A stretch of 64,000 nucleotides of DNA from Hydrangea macrophylla (taxonomy: Eukaryota; Streptophyta; Magnoliopsida; Cornales; Hydrangeaceae), in assembly GCA_033977485.1 (NCBI GenBank), contig CM066994.1:115964458-116028457 (forward strand), given 5' to 3'. Shown piece after piece: positions 9,139 to 20,015 of the stretch (the first letter of the stretch is position 1; each line of letters opens with the position of its first letter). Position numbers and translations under genes: made by a program. The notes below the pieces were generated by a model. The model worked only from the letters and a program-made list of their open reading frames with translations, made no database searches and was not told the DNA's origin.

Positions 9139-11359
9139 TGTAATACCCTGTATTTTGGTATATTAATAAGACCTGGTATTTCATTTCGATACTTGTATAA
9201 ACTTTCCCTTCCTTTTGGTGAATTTTTGATATCAATCGATTTACATTGTTCCAATCGATTGACACTTTTCTGATACCAATCGATTGATAAGTTTCCCAAT
9301 CGATTGACATTCAACCGACTAAAAGTGATTACGTGTCAACATTTCCAATCGATTGCCATTCATCCCAATCGATTGACATTGTTTCCAATCGATTGACTAC
9401 AAATATCTGTTACCAATCGATTGACTGGTGTCTCAATCGATTGACATAAGCTGAGAAATGTTTTCTTCTTTCCTTCAGCTTTAAACGCGTGGCACTCCCA
9501 TATCCCTATATATACTCGTCCATTTGTGGCCTTGGGTCACTTTGGCAGCTTGAGAGAGAGAGATATACCTCTTGTGAGATATATACATACATATATCTAT
9601 ATCTATACATATATACACACTCTACACACACACACTGCCTTGGAAGCAGAAAGAGAAGAAAGGAAGAAGAAAGAAGAAGAAAGAAGGAGACAGAGAGGAA
9701 AGACAGAGAAGAGAGAAAGAGAAGGAAGAGAGAGAGAGCTTGGAGGTTTCAAGCTTAACACACCCAAACGCACCCTAGGTGAGTTTCTAACTCACTTGGT
9801 CCCTCTATATGAAGTTTATATAAGCTATTATGATGTTTAGATGGGTTACATACATGTTGTGTACGTTTATATATGTTGTTTTTACAATCTGCTGGAGAAG
9901 ACGTAGTACCAATCGATTGACATGATCTCAATCGATTGACATCAGTTGTATCCCAATCGATTGAATAGAATTTCAATCGATTGACACTTTTCAGATACCA
10001 ATCGATTGACATGATCCCAATCGATTGACATGATTTTGATACCAATCGATTGAACTTAGTTCCAATCGATTGACATGATCAGAACATGGTTTCCTTTGCC
10101 TATTTATTATATAAGAGGTTTAGTTGTTCGATTCCTGATTTGGAATTCCATTATGCGACTATGGGGTAGACAGGAGTAATGTGACACCAAAGATTAATGG
10201 ATAATGAATAAAAAGAATATGAAGACATGGGTGACGTGTTGATTCTGATATGAGTTTGATATCCGATTTCTTTTAATCCGAGTAGTCAGGCCACATTGGG
10301 AGTTTGTCATGTGTCGATGTAGAATGGAACGTAAGTAGGTTTGGTAAGTTCCGGGAATGGTACGTGGATGGACGATTGGTCATGATATGCTCTTAAAAGC
10401 AGTGAGCTGTGCATATGCTCTTAAAAGCGGTGAGCTGGACCAAGAAGTCTTAAGATAGACTGGATGATCTATGATATGCTCTTAAAAGCGGTGAACCGGA
10501 CCATGGTTCTTAAAAGCGGTGAGCTGGGATCACTAGTAGATGACGTTGAGTCGTGGCAATAGATTGATATGCCTTGTTCGAAACGTTATATCCCTGAAAT
10601 GCGGTGAACATGACCATTGTTCTTAAAAGCTGGGGACAGACTGACGTGGAGTCCATGACATGCGGTGAGCAGGACCATTGCTCTTAAAAGCGATGGACAG
10701 AATAAGGGTGTATCCCTAGAGTTAAACGATTGAGTCTGTTCATGAAAGATCAGAATATGTCGAGTTCAGTATTCGAGTAACAAGACGTTAAGGGTCGGTT
10801 TACAAGAATGAATAGAGAAACAAGATATGGTTATAATAAGATGTTAACTCGTGTTTTCATAAGCTTGTGTTTATTTCAGATAATTGGTACCTCGTTAGTT
10901 TATGCTCACTCAGCTCTCAGTAAGCTGACGGCCTTTTATTGCCTGGACATTCCCCGTCCAGAACATCCTGCCCCTTATTTTGCAGGTAATGACCAGTACA
11001 CTGATGAGTGTTATCCAGAGGAAGGCCCCACCGATGACGGTTACGCCAGGGAAAATTATCCTTATGCCAGTTGAAGACTGAAGATGTTATAATTAGATTT
11101 AATTTCAGTTGTTCTGTTAAACCTTTTGTAAACGGGTACTTGGGCATTTGTTGTCTTCAGACCTGTTATGATCCTGTGGACCATACTCTGATATTTTGTA
11201 ATAGTTAGCACTGTGTGCTATTCTCAGTTGATTACTGTTGCTTGTCTTTTTGAACTAGTACTGTGTGGTGTGGATTATTAGTGACTTTCACCTGTCATTC
11301 CTTATGGACCCATAAAGGAAATTTATTTTTCTCTATTTATGCCGTTCCGGGGCGTGACA
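9139..11359 (+). repeat. 3' LTR of the young chromovirus (2221 bp)
   Basis: Nearly identical to 846-3047. It is 19 bp longer because the second CAATCGATTG array has one more unit (about 10010-10028). It holds the same TATA box (9506-9514), the arrays (9233-9443, 9910-10072), the 88-codon ORF (10808-11074) and the hairpin (10910-10928). Confidence 0.95.
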
Positions 11360-11364
11360 CTTCA
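11360..11364 (+). repeat. Target-site duplication CTTCA, right
   Basis: Copy of 841-845. Confidence 0.95.
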
Positions 11365-11433
11365 CCCGTCGCTGCCTTTGGACCCAAAAAGGAAATTTAT
11401 TTTTCTCTATTTTTGCCGTTCCGGGGCGTGACA
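11365..11433 (+). mobile_element. Older Tekay-type LTR, right piece
   Basis: It continues the LTR interrupted at 845 and ends GGGGCGTGACA like its relatives. It shares GGAAATTTATTTTTCTCTAT with the young LTR end at 11321-11340. No primer binding site follows. Confidence 0.85.
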
Positions 11434-11996
11434 TTGGAGGTGGTGGTGTTTGGTGGTGTGTTTGGATAATGACCAAACATAGCCTAGAGGTTTGGGGGGA
11501 TTTTTTGGTTGAGCCAAACAAGCTTTGGGAAAAATGGGGGAGGTTTTCATAGTTTTTGCTTCTTGGCTGCGTAAAAAAAATGATGAAGAAGACCCCTCTA
11601 TTTATAGAATTTTTGTTGAAACCCTACATGGTCCTTGATCCCATGTAGGTGAGATTTACAAGGGTTGGCTCCAACTTTCGATCAGAGCCGTCGATCGATT
11701 CGAACTTTGATCTTTAAAAACTTTTAAACCGGCCATCCGATTTGCGTATTTCATAAAGATTCAGACTCGTATCAATGTCCTCTTCAAATCCGCACGGCCG
11801 GATCATTAATTTTTTAGACTGGATAATGACCTGTCTGCCCTTGTCCTGGCCGATTCGACCGTTAAAACTTCGAATGGACGCCGTTTCTTCTCTGATTGTC
11901 CAATTGGATTGGAGCTCTTTTCCCTTATTTGCGTGTCCAGTGGGCCCCCTGTGACTGTTATTTTTCTTTTTGGTGGGTCAAAATGGGGTGTCTACA
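11434..11996 (-). mobile_element. Minus-strand LTR fragment (TGTAGACACCCC type)
   Basis: Read on the minus strand it starts TGTAGACACCCC at 11996, a common start of Tat/Ogre-like gypsy LTRs. About 390 bases on it has a good TATA box (CTATAAATAGAGG, about 11595-11607), then a short leader. It ends where the older Tekay LTR begins, so it is probably the outermost layer of the nest. The rest lies beyond the window's left edge. Confidence 0.5.
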
Positions 11997-12135
11997 CTTA
12001 GTTACTCATATTATTTAGTATGTTCATCACGTTATGTTATTATACTAGTCTGGTGTAATACCCCAATCATATTCAGTTGAGTAATTTCTAATGTTAGAAT
12101 AAATATGACAAGTAACTATGAACTTTCAGCGAACC

Positions 12136-12151
12136 AGTTAAGAGTACTAAC
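12136..12151. repeat. SINE target duplication, left
   Basis: AGTTAAGAGTACTAAC, repeated exactly at 12339-12354. Confidence 0.85.
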
Positions 12152-12338
12152 TTGTTGCTCATAATTTGGCCCAGTGGGCAATGCATTGTAATTTTTTCAG
12201 GGCCGATCCCGATTGATGATGTTCCTTAGCATGTCTTTGAGGAAAATCATCAAGGGGGTTGATGGTCCTTTCTTTGTTTGTGTTCTCCCTTTTGTTTAAT
12301 GCAGATTGTCTTTTCAGCGGAAAAAAGAAAAGAAAGAA
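12152..12338 (+). mobile_element. tRNA-derived SINE
   Basis: A 187-bp insertion between perfect 16-bp direct repeats. TGGCCCAGTGG (12167-12177) fits the pol III A box and GGGCCGATCCC (12200-12210) fits the B box with two mismatches, at normal spacing. It ends in an A-rich tail (AAAAAAGAAAAGAAAGAA). These three features together define a SINE; the named family cannot be assigned without a database. Confidence 0.8.
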
Positions 12339-12354
12339 AGTTAAGAGTACTAAC

Positions 12355-12968
12355 TACATGATTGTGATTAGGTTATCACACCATGACAATGTGATGACTT
12401 GCTGTAATGGTCTTCTTGATCAATAAATTCTCAACACCTGAAGTAAATGAGAAAGTAATAAAGTATAGAACCATACCCACTTTTGAGTTGAATAATTTCT
12501 AATACTCTCTCACTTGCAAATTAAAGGACTCTTTTTTGGAATTCTAACTATTTAAGGAGGCTTATTTTAGTAGTGCGATAAATTTTGAGCTTTGAGTTAT
12601 TGTAATTTTAAGTTTAAAGTTTCAGCATCACATATAAAATGAGAAGTGAGAGAGTTTTATATTAGGAAAAGATTGAGATATTGTTCCATCAATACTTTAC
12701 ACATGCTGTTTTGCAATGTAAGTGATTGGTTCACGTATACATATGTATTTATATGATAAATATGCGAACCAATAACATTCTAGAATAGAGCGAAAAAATA
12801 CGTAAGAAAAATTAAGTATTAAAGTGCTGTCCTTTAAATAATGAGGAATTAACTTAAAAGTGTAGAGTTAAAGTACGTCAACTTTTTAAAGAGGAACTTC
12901 TTAAAATGGAATAAATGATGTTAAATTAGGGTAGATTCAAAAAAGGATACTAATTAATTAAAATAGAG
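12355..12968. other. AT-rich intergenic DNA
   Basis: No ORF, repeat or RNA gene that I can support. Confidence 0.5.
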
Positions 12969-12971
12969 TAA

Positions 12972-13239
12972 GGGTGTGTTTGATAATCCAATTACGCGGT
13001 GAAAATAAAAATTTTTAGCACTTAATTTTTTTTTCAGTGCGTTTGATAATGTACCACTTAATTGAAAAAGTAGCCAAAAATCTACTGAAAACATTAAGTG
13101 AAAATTTTCTATTGAAAATAATCACTAAATACAATCTATTTTAGTTATTAACACTATTTTCAGTATTGCAAATACAAATCACTTAAAATTTTTAGTACTT
13201 ATAATCAACACTTAATTTTCAGTTTTATCAAACACACTC
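12972..13239. mobile_element. Tourist-like MITE, copy 1
   Basis: A 268-bp element with ends GGGTGTGTTTGATAA and TTATCAAACACACTC, preceded by TAA and followed by AAA (TAA expected). It is rich in the words CACTTAA and TTTTCAG. Same family as 22012-22293 and the fragment 24117-24305. A three-base TTA/TAA target suggests PIF/Harbinger. Confidence 0.75.
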
Positions 13240-13353
13240 AAAATGACTCCTAAATTAGGACTGATGGAGTATTATGGAAGGATGAAGGAAAGCAATGACA
13301 CAACAGTTTTTCCTTTTCACTTTAATTCAGTTCCTTTTCTTTTCTAGATGTAA

Positions 13354-13662
13354 GGCTTTGTTTAGTTATTAGATTTAGTGAGGGAAAAGAAAAGAAAATA
13401 TAGAGGAAATTAATAAGGAAAATGCTGAGAAAATAAGAAAGAAAAGAGACGCGGTTAAAAAATAATTGAACATTTTTATTTTTGAGTTATTTCTCTTCAT
13501 TTATTTGTATATTACTTATATTTTTTTAATCTTTAATTTTATTAAAGTATGACAAAAAGCACAAAAAATAAAAAATAAAAAAATACTGAGGAAACGAGTT
13601 GTTCCTTCTTATTTTCCTTTCTCTTTTTATTTCCTTCTCAATATCCACGAACCAAAACAACC
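13354..13662. mobile_element. Harbinger-type MITE with GGCTTTGTTT ends, copy 1
   Basis: 309 bp between TAA duplications (13351-13353, 13663-13665). Ends GGCTTTGTTTAGTTATTAGA and its inverted counterpart; purine-rich GAAAAGAAAAG on one side and pyrimidine-rich on the other. Relatives are at 28385-28708 and 36362-37301. Confidence 0.75.
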
Positions 13663-13665
13663 TAA

Positions 13666-14453
13666 CTTAATAGATAAAACAAGAAAATGTATAATCTCAA
13701 GTGTAAAGTTGGAGTAAGCTTAATTAACTTTCTATCCTCTAAAAAAATTTAGACATTTGTGCTTTAATTTCTCTCTTTTTGTGTGTGTGTTTTAAAAGAT
13801 GAGGACAAATTCCTCCACCAGTCCTTCGTGGACTGTGGCTCGAATTCACAAACATTTTTTGGACGGAATTTCTGACACCATTTTATCAAAGTCGGGAAGA
13901 GGGCAAATTTTAAACACGTGCACCTACTCCACAACACACACTTGTCCTCCGTGACATGGATTCATCGTCATTTTTTAGACGAAATTACGAACGTTACTTT
14001 ATTGAAGTAGGACATAAAGCAAACTCCGAATACGTATTTTAACTTTACAACACACTAAATAAGGCAGAGAAACAAGTAGAGAATAGGACTCATGAATTTG
14101 CATTTATATTTTCAGATCCAAATTAGTGGGGGCTCATTAGATTCTCCTTATCTTTAACCAAAAAAAAAAGACCAAGAGTAGAAAATTCAGGTGGTGTCAG
14201 GAAAATAGGTGTCACACAGAACATGTACTCGTGCCACGTGTCCTAATATGATGAATGGACCGCGGTGGTCCATGGACCATCTGATTACTTTGGTGTAATG
14301 AGTTACTGAGAGTGCCTCTTTACTGAACCTCAACCAGTAACTGAGCCCTGGTCCGAATGATACCAGGCCGGCCCACTTGACCATCTAATCTATGTCGGCC
14401 ATTTTGCTTTGTTTGGGTTTTGCTGCTAAGAGAGTGCCGAAACCTTTTGTTTT

Positions 14454-14456
<3 letters not shown>
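13666..14456. other. Intergenic DNA without recognisable genes
   Basis: AT-rich. Two related stretches, about 13800-13920 and 13930-14050, look like an old diverged duplication (both carry a TTTTTTGGACG/TTTTTAGACG word). No gene supported. Confidence 0.35.

Positions 14457-14484
<28 letters not shown>
14457..14484. repeat. (TA)n microsatellite
   Basis: About 14 TA units; first link of a chain in which (TA)n alternates with inverted-repeat elements up to about 15430. Confidence 0.9.
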
Positions 14485-15019
14485 GGGTTAATATCACCTA
14501 CCATCTTTGAGGCTTGATCGAAAACACTTCTGCTGCTCAGGTTTTATTAGTCATAATTCATAATAAATTCCCCCTTCTTATTATGGAATAATATTTGGTT
14601 CATTGAAATATACCTAACCTATCCACCCAATTTTTAGAAGACTGAAATGACCTTGGGGCTAGCGTATCTCCACCTCTTCCGGTTATATAAAATTGAAAAC
14701 TATTTATACCATAAGACATGAAAAAAATATTGGTATGTTTCAAGGAATCGTCAAAATGTTGAAAACAGATTTCACATTCGTGAAAATTGTAAACATTACA
14801 AAAAATTTTGAAGAATTATGAAAATTGTTCAAACATATTTCAGAAAGATAACTTGTGAAAATCGTGAAATTTGTAAATGCCTAGTAGAGGGGCTCTTTAA
14901 ACATTTTGTAAATACTTACAATAAATTTCTTCATTCATTTTGAAGGCTAAATTGTAATTTTACCAAACTAGGGGAAAAAGTACTATTCTTCAAACTGGTG
15001 ATAGATAATATTAACTCGC
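14485..15019. mobile_element. Inverted-repeat element between (TA)n runs
   Basis: About 535 bp with imperfect terminal inverted repeats (GGGTTAATATCACCTACC on the left, GGTGATAGATAATATTAACTC on the right). Both sides are (TA)n, so a TA target duplication cannot be separated from the microsatellite. Confidence 0.55.
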
Positions 15020-15034
15020 TATATATATATATAC

Positions 15035-15208
15035 ACGGTCAGGCTCTACAGTGAACATACCCAGTGAACATTTTTTTTTTGATTGAAAAAGTCCGCGGGC
15101 TGTCTTGTTGACCCGCACACGCCCCACTGACCTGCGGGTTTTTTCAGGGAAAAAAAAATGTTCATTGGGTATGTTCACTCTACCCTGTTCATATTAGAGC
15201 CTAGCCGT
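15035..15208. mobile_element. Hairpin element in (TA)n, copy A
   Basis: 174 bp, foldable almost end to end: ACGGTCAGGCTCT ... AGAGCCTAGCCGT, with GTGAACATACCCAGTGAACA and its near complement further in and a GC-rich loop. Same family as 18100-18271 and 18411-18582; all three are flanked by TA repeats. Confidence 0.75.
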
Positions 15209-15216
15209 ATATATAT

Positions 15217-15407
15217 TAGGGGTGGCAATTCGGGTTACACGGGTCATAATCGGGTCATAAACGGATTGCGTGATTTTGGGTTGATTTTTAGTTTTGAGTA
15301 TTATTCAATAAAAAATATTAACTTTTTTTTATTTAATCGTGTCGTGTCGTGTCATAATCGGGTTATCTCAGTAAAACGGGTTGTCGTGTCAAAAATTGTC
15401 ACCCCTA
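15217..15407. mobile_element. hAT-type MITE, copy 1
   Basis: 191 bp with ends TAGGGGTGGCAAT and ATTGTCACCCCTA, flanked by ATATATAT on both sides (8 bp, but within a TA repeat). Nearly the same as 46995-47184, where the duplication is informative. Confidence 0.8.
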
Positions 15408-15690
15408 ATATATATATATATATATATATGTATATGTGTGTGTGCACGTTGTGTGTGAAGATATATAATAATTACCGTGCCTAAGAAGGTTTAAAATATA
15501 TGATCTGGTTCGGTCTAAGTCTTCATATATATGCTATCTAATTTTTGTGAGAAGCAAAGTTATGCTGGCCACGGATACCGTGGTAAGAAAAGGACAACCA
15601 CAAAATATTTGAATTCATAAAATCAATTATCTTATTAATCATACAACTCGTTCTTGGTTTTCCAAACATCCCCTTCTTTGAACCTCGTAT

Positions 15691-16125
15691 GAAATGTGCA
15701 ATATATAGAGTAAAGATTTGGGCACGAATACTTCACAAACAAATTACACTAACACCAGTGAAAGACTGACATGTGACAGAATTGATATATTTTGTCCCCT
15801 ATGTGATAGACAACTCTACCATATGGCAGTTTTCCACTGGTGTTAGTATAATTTTTTTTTTTTTTTTTTTGAAATGTGCAATATATAGAGTAAAGATTTG
15901 GACACAAATACTTCACAAAAAAATTACATGAACACCAGTGAAAGACTGACATGTGACAGAGTTGATACATTTTTATCCCCTATATGACAGACAACTACGT
16001 CATATGACAGTTTTCCACTAGTGTTAATACATATATATAAATTTTTTTTTTTTTTTTTTTCTGAAATTGGTACTAATATAATTTGTTTGTGAAATATTTG
16101 TACCCAAATCTTTACTCTATATGAT
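15691..16125. repeat. 180-bp tandem duplication in an inverted-repeat element
   Basis: The unit starting GAAATGTGCAATATATAGAG recurs exactly 180 bp later (15691, 15871). Each copy ends in a long T run. A reversed copy of the unit's start (AGTAAAGATTTGGG as its complement) lies at about 16071-16125, so the whole resembles a terminal-inverted-repeat element whose body was duplicated in tandem. Confidence 0.7.
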
Positions 16126-17174
16126 ATGAGAAACCAAGTTGTTTTAACTACCAAAATAATGATTCCGATTAGAAACGTGATACGAGTCATATGACTATGA
16201 GTAACCAAGTTGTATAACTACCAAAATAAATTATTCCCACATACGTTTATATGTGTATGTATAATTGTATCCATATATAGTTAGTTCCAAACAGTGGCGG
16301 ATTCAGTGTAAAAATACTTTAAAATAGTACAGTTCTAAGGGAGGGCAATCTATACTGTACAAAATCTATATTTTTTTTATAAAGATTAAAATAATTTTAA
16401 AATCTTTGGGGGATGCGCCACTATTCTAAGTGATCAACCTGAGCAACTTTTTAACACCTTAAATGTGTTTCTTTCAGTAGTTTCTAATGAAATTTACGGA
16501 AAACTATCTCATATGATTGTCACACCTATGTGATAGATTTATGATTTGAATACTTTGTAGATTTTATATGTATCTCACAATAATGAAGAAATCAGAATGA
16601 CCATCATGCGCTATGAGTGTAACATGAGATATTTTCTCCAATGTAGGAGATATATACTAACACTGCATGTTAATGGTAAAAACTCCATATTGTGTTCAAT
16701 TGTTACCAAAATATATGAGTAATAGAGCAAGTGATAATTGGCGTTCAATGAAAATAATTGATCAACTGGACAGATGATATTGATAGGTTCTTGTAACTAG
16801 ATAGACATATTTTAAATGGAGGGTCCATGCTGAACTGTGTGCAATTAACTTTTTTTTTTGATTGGGCACATTGGACTCTGTTTAATTGGTATGGTATATA
16901 TTTGGATTTAGTTAAAGTAAAGGAGAAAAGAAAGAAAAATAAGAATAAAATTAGTTTTTCGAGCATTTTTCCTAGGATTTTCTCAATGCTTGAATAATGG
17001 TAGAATTTAAAATTATTCGAAGTAGAATGAAAAATCAAGAAAAGACGAAAGGAAGTGACTCACGTAATTAAAAAAATATATTTTGATTGTAGATTTTAAA
17101 AAAAAATTACGCAATTGGTTGAATCAATAAGAATGTAATACACCATTCAACAGTAATATTTATTTGTGTTTATT

Positions 17175-17213
<39 letters not shown>

Positions 17214-17527
17214 GTTATTATTATTGGCATGATACATGTATCAATGTTAATATTTTTGGCAATTGAGAGAGAAAAAAATGCAAGAGAGGTAGATATTGAG
17301 GGAGATGGAAGTTTATGATTGAATGAGAGTTATTTTCTATACATGGAAGTTGATGAGAATGAGATTCTATCAACTCCATCTCATGTTCACGATTATAAAC
17401 ATGTACTATTACAAACTTAAAGTGGAAGCAAATAAGACTTGTTGTGATAGTAGAGCCTAATTCCATCTGGGATGTTTCCCGGGTGTTTCTAATCAAAAGG
17501 AGAAGGAGAACAAAGGACTAGGGCTCG
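16126..17527. other. AT-rich intergenic DNA with decayed repeats
   Basis: It holds a possible short hAT-like remnant (16292-16424, CAGTGGCGGATTCA start, no duplication found), a diverged Harbinger-type MITE copy (about 16880-17070, sharing GGAAGTGACTCAC with the 28385 family) and an (ATT)n run at about 17174-17226. No gene. Confidence 0.45.
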
Positions 17528-18099
17528 CTCAGGCGCAGGGGTGGCTCAAAACATTTTGGTGCCTCAGGCAAAAAATTAAAACGGGACCTTTATTATATCT
17601 CCATACGTTAATACCTATATATTAGTTTTAATTAAATATTATTATTTAAAATTAAATTTTCTCACTTTTTGAAATGCAAAATTAATAACGACTTATATTG
17701 AATTTTTTTTTTATTATTTTAATTTTTTTTTTCAGTCGATTATATGGTAATCTGTTTAATCTCTCATGCGACATGGTTATCTTAGATAAGATCTTATCAG
17801 TTTAGTTTTGTAAAACTTCTTTATGTGGAAGCAACGGTTACAGGTATTGTTAAGAATCTTGTATTTTTTTTTAAAATAACATTTCAAAAAAAAAAAAATT
17901 TTGACCAAAATATTTTAAATTGATGTGCTTATCGTTTCTCATAAAATCCTCTTACGACTTTTGGCTAGAAAATCATGTAATTTATTCTCTTTTTGTTTTG
18001 TTCTATGATAGGCTTGAAGTTTTTAAAGTTCAGGAGGTAATGAAACATTATGAGCCTAATGATAGGAGTAGATGTATATGTTTTTAGATATATATATAT

Positions 18100-18270
18100 A
18101 CGGTGAGGCTCTTAAGTGAACAAGGTTGAGTGAACATACCCAATGAACATGTTTTTTAAGCCTAAAAGAACCCTCGGGTCAGCTAAGCACGTGGATCAAC
18201 GGGATAGCCCGCAGGTTCTTTTAGGCTAAACAACATGTTCACTGGGTATGTTCACTTAAGAGTCTGGCTG

Positions 18271-18271
<1 letters not shown>
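18100..18271. mobile_element. Hairpin element in (TA)n, copy B
   Basis: Ends ACGGTGAGGCTCTTAAGTG and CACTTAAGAGTCTGGCTGT, with inner inverted segments around AAGCCTAAAAGAACC; flanked by TA repeats. Confidence 0.75.
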
Positions 18272-18309
<38 letters not shown>

Positions 18310-18378
18310 ATTGTAGATGGTTACAATTAATAGGGGACTTCTTTTCTTTTAAAGGCAATAGTAGATGTATATGTTTTT

Positions 18379-18410
<32 letters not shown>

Positions 18411-18411
<1 letters not shown>

Positions 18412-18581
18412 CGGTGAGGCTCTTAAGTAAACAAGGTTGAGTGAACATACCCAGTGAACATGTTTTTTAAGCCTAAAAGAACCCTCGGGTCAGTGGAGCA
18501 CGCGGATCAACGGGATAGCCCGCAGGTTCTTTTAGGCTAAACAATATGTTCACTGGGTATTTTCTCTTAAGAGCCTGGCCG

Positions 18582-18582
<1 letters not shown>
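18411..18582. mobile_element. Hairpin element in (TA)n, copy C
   Basis: Near-identical to copy B; arose by tandem duplication of the surrounding block rather than by a new insertion. Confidence 0.75.
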
Positions 18583-18616
<34 letters not shown>

Positions 18617-18817
18617 ATTGTAGATGGTTACAATTAATAGGGGACTTCTTTTCTTTTAAAGGCAATACTAATTGATTTTTTCTTTTCTTTTTCTTTTCGT
18701 TTTCTTTTTAATAAGAATGTAATATTACATTATATATATATATATATATATATATAAATGGGGCCTTTTAGGCGGCCGCCTAACTTGCCTTATGGTTGAG
18801 CCACCGCTGCTAAGGCG

Positions 18818-19874
18818 ATACACATGCGTGATACAGTGATGAAAAGTTCATCAAAAGGAGCAAAAAGGACTGTAAAATCGCTCGATCAAGCGAGGCGTGT
18901 AGTACTTCTTGGTTTTGTTTCCTCTTTTGTTTAGGAAACTGTGTTGGTTTAGGAAACATATATAGACTTATGTATTCCGGTTTTTTCATTGCATTCAATA
19001 GATCATTGAAATTAATTGTGAAAGAGCAAGTTCAGAGCCTCCTCTTGTAACCCTAATACTCTACAAGGTGTTGATATAGCTCGATTTTGGATGAATCACG
19101 TAGGAATCTACGTTTCTGTGTGCATGATCGTTTTTTTTTTTTTGTTTTTTTGCTTGTTTGCATCTCACAAGATTCTAAGAATGAGATTTGATGTTCCACG
19201 CTTGTTGATAAAATTTTCAGCAAGACTTTATATTTTATTTATTTATTTTTTTTTAAGTATAATTTGCTCACCTAAGCACCCACCTCCTTGGGTGAGCATT
19301 TGCATATTTTATTTATTCTCATTTTTTCCATAAATAATGGTGAATTTCACATATTCATTCAATAAGGTGCTTAGACGAGCAACATGTGAGCAAATGAATA
19401 ATGGTATATTAAAAAAAGTACAATATTTAATATAATAAATCTTTAACGTAGAGATCAAAATAAAAATGATATTAGAATTTATAATTATAAGCAATAATAT
19501 TATTCCAAACCTGTCATTTCAAACAAATCCTAAATATAGAAGTACATATACAAAAGAACAAAATGGTTTTGAATTATTTTTGGATTGGTAGAGGACGTAG
19601 AGGCACATGGATTGTAGTGGAAGGACTACTAGGGGTCATGTGGGTGAGTCTCTCATTTAAGGGTTCCCCAACCACACCTTCAAGACATCAGTCTAAGACT
19701 TTCTCTACTCTGAACGACACTGTCCTTAAATGATGACAAATGGCATGACTTCCATGTTAGGATATGTCTCTCATAGTTGACTATATGTGGCCCAACCTAG
19801 AGGCTAGAAATACATTATAGGCATGGGACTTAGCTATTCAATTCTCTATCATAAAAGTCTATGGCTACACTTAG

Positions 19875-19915
<41 letters not shown>

Positions 19916-19981
19916 AAGTCCAACACTAAGCTACATTTGGTAGAACTATTGAGGTTAAAGAAAGTTACATTTGCCTACTTG

Positions 19982-20015
<34 letters not shown>

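Larger units (their letters stand above)
846..11359 (+). mobile_element. Full-length Tekay/Del-type Ty3/gypsy chromovirus
   Basis: A complete LTR retrotransposon: LTR 846-3047, tRNA-Met primer site at 3055, accessory ORF 3216-4211, gag-pol 4599-9086, degenerate purine tract 9126-9138, LTR 9139-11359, and CTTCA duplications on both sides. The LTRs start TGTAATACCC and end GGGGCGTGACA. By eye I find seven substitutions and one 19-bp unit difference between them, about 0.3 percent, so the insertion is recent. The lineage call rests on the integrase C-terminus (GPF module, [14 protein letters not shown], then a chromodomain-like tail) and on the conserved GAGGACGAAAT stretch before the 3' LTR. 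It is inserted in an older LTR of the same lineage. The long ORF is open, but the gag start appears frameshifted and the accessory ORF has one stop, so autonomy is uncertain. Confidence 0.95.
18068..18667. repeat. 293-bp tandem duplication containing a hairpin element
   Basis: GTAGATGTATATGTTTTTAG occurs at 18068 and 18361. Each unit carries a TA run, a hairpin element, a second TA run with a GT tail, and the stretch ATTGTAGATGGTTACAATTA. Thus element B (18100-18271) was copied with its flanks to give element C (18411-18582). Confidence 0.85.
17536..18809. mobile_element. Non-autonomous hAT element with later insertions
   Basis: 1274 bp with ends CAGGGGTGGCTC and GAGCCACCGCTG and 8-bp flanks CTCAGGCG (17528-17535) and CTAAGGCG (18810-18817), seven of eight matching. 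It contains the tandemly duplicated block with hairpin elements B and C. No transposase seen. Confidence 0.7.

Noticed and set aside
16292..16424. Small hAT element starting CAGTGGCGGATTCA
   Set aside because: No matching 8-bp duplication and a weak right end; mentioned only as a possible remnant.
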